Shown piece after piece: positions 63,180 to 64,000 of a stretch of 64,000 nucleotides of DNA. Position numbers and translations under genes: made by a program. Source of the DNA: Brachynemurus nebulosus (Eukaryota > Arthropoda > Insecta > Neuroptera > Myrmeleontidae); contig JAPWDM010000007.1 of the NCBI GenBank assembly GCA_035578155.1, forward strand, positions 38,538,413-38,602,412. Direction: 5' to 3'. Under the pieces are notes generated by a model, which saw only the letters and a list, made by a program, of their open reading frames with translations, was not told the origin of the DNA and did no database searches. Position 1 is the first letter of the stretch. Each line of letters starts with the position of its first letter.

Positions 63180-64000
63180 TATTTTATTCTTTTAAAATAA
63201 GTAATACAAGTGATTAAGGGATAACACCACTCCGAGTTATCAAAAAAAGGATATTTTTGAAGCATGTATTCAAATATGTAAAAGTAATAATTTTATTTAA
63301 CAGAATGGCGCCCAACGTGAGGCGTTATTTCGAAAAAGTATTAATCATTGCATGAAAAATCCATTTTTAACTTCACAAATTTTAAAAAGGCTAGAGAAAA
63401 AATAGAAGAATCAAAAAATATGTCAAATTCTACAAAATTATTGTAAAACCAAAGCAATTATCGCAATAATTTTTTTTTTTAATTTCAAAGTGGTGTGATA
63501 CCTTAATAGCAACAAATGAAGAAATCGTTAATTAGCCAATTTCTTTTTTTATTTAAATAACGTTACTTTTGTATATATTGTTAAATTCATACTGATTGTT
63601 AATAATTTTGTTTTAAACGGTTAAAATTCAAAGGCTGTTAAGTCCTTTTAACGTAGTTTAGATTATTACTTGTTTTATAGAAGTTTTTTTTAAACTTATT
63701 TAAAAATCTGTGATGTTTTATGCAGCCTTTAATTTGATTCGTCTCGTCTAACTTAAAATTTTATTATTCTAACAAAATATTAATTTTTTAAACGTAACTT
63801 ATTGTTAGTGATGAATTTGTGTTCATTTATAGTATTTATTTTTCTTTAAATGGTAAGTCAGTGGCGTAACGAAGAATAGTTTTTACATATTGTAAAATTG
63901 ACGATGACGTTATTTTGACAGTGAAAGCAACTTAAGAGGTTATGTACTTTCAAAATGACGTATAATTTGAGAGTAGAAGTTAAGTTAAAATTCAGATATA
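63180..64000. other. Dcr-1 3' flank
   Basis: AT-rich sequence after the Dcr-1 stop. I see no canonical AATAAA to the window end, so the 3' UTR end is unknown. A small TTAA-flanked element sits at 63218-63502. Confidence 0.4.
63218..63502. mobile_element. Small TTAA-flanked inverted-repeat element (piggyBac-like MITE)
   Basis: The left end GGGATAACACCACTCC and right end AAAGTGGTGTGATACC are imperfect inverse copies, each flanked by TTAA (63214-63217 and 63503-63506). TTAA duplication is the piggyBac signature. No ORF. It holds an 18-base match to a tRNA-Lys primer-binding site at 63306 (see findings). Confidence 0.55.

Noticed and set aside
1..64000. CRISPR array, bacterial operon or viral genome
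   Set aside because: No regular direct repeats with unique spacers; genes are spliced eukaryotic genes; the spaced motif cluster at 6303-7090 lacks constant repeats and spacers.

Overview
This is an AT-rich eukaryotic (insect) window. The evidence is three intron-containing genes with GT..AG splice sites, the presence of Dicer-1 (the miRNA-type Dicer that arthropods keep apart from Dicer-2), very long introns, and many small transposons flanked by target-site duplications. The proteins resemble fly and other insect orthologues as I remember them, but I cannot name the order or species from sequence alone.

Layout: (1) 1-29,723 holds no exon I can support. It is most simply the tail of an intron of at least 29.7 kb in plexA, packed with non-autonomous DNA transposons, palindromes, a tRNA-derived repeat and decayed transposase pieces. 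(2) 29,724-47,434 (+) carries the 3' part of plexin A in 13 coding exons, from the end of the sema domain to the stop. Two introns of about 6 kb are also full of repeats. The stop is a TGA followed in frame by 47 more open codons of GC-richer sequence, a candidate readthrough tail. (3) 51,097-53,456 (-) is a complete 8-exon RalBP1/Rlip gene (626 aa) whose RhoGAP domain has lost its arginine finger and its conserved Asn. (4) 55,810-63,179 (+) is a complete Dicer-1 coding region (7 coding exons, 1996 aa) with all RNase III catalytic residues, a vestigial ATP-binding loop and a retained DECH box. Rlip and Dcr-1 are divergent across about 2.3 kb that holds at least two transposon insertions; plexA and Rlip converge.

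Functionally, plexA is a semaphorin receptor with an intracellular Ras-family GAP, Rlip is a Ral effector, and Dcr-1 is the pre-miRNA processing nuclease. They do not form one pathway; plexA and Rlip share the theme of small-GTPase signalling.

The mobile-element content is the other main theme. Elements were identified by terminal inverted repeats plus duplications: five TTAA-flanked (piggyBac-like) elements, three hAT-like copies with perfect 8-bp duplications, one Mutator-like element with a 9-bp duplication, a TA-flanked pogo-like element, several near-perfect palindromes, and small Tc1 and LINE reverse-transcriptase remnants. Several unrelated families share one architecture: a short terminal motif repeated many times inside the element.
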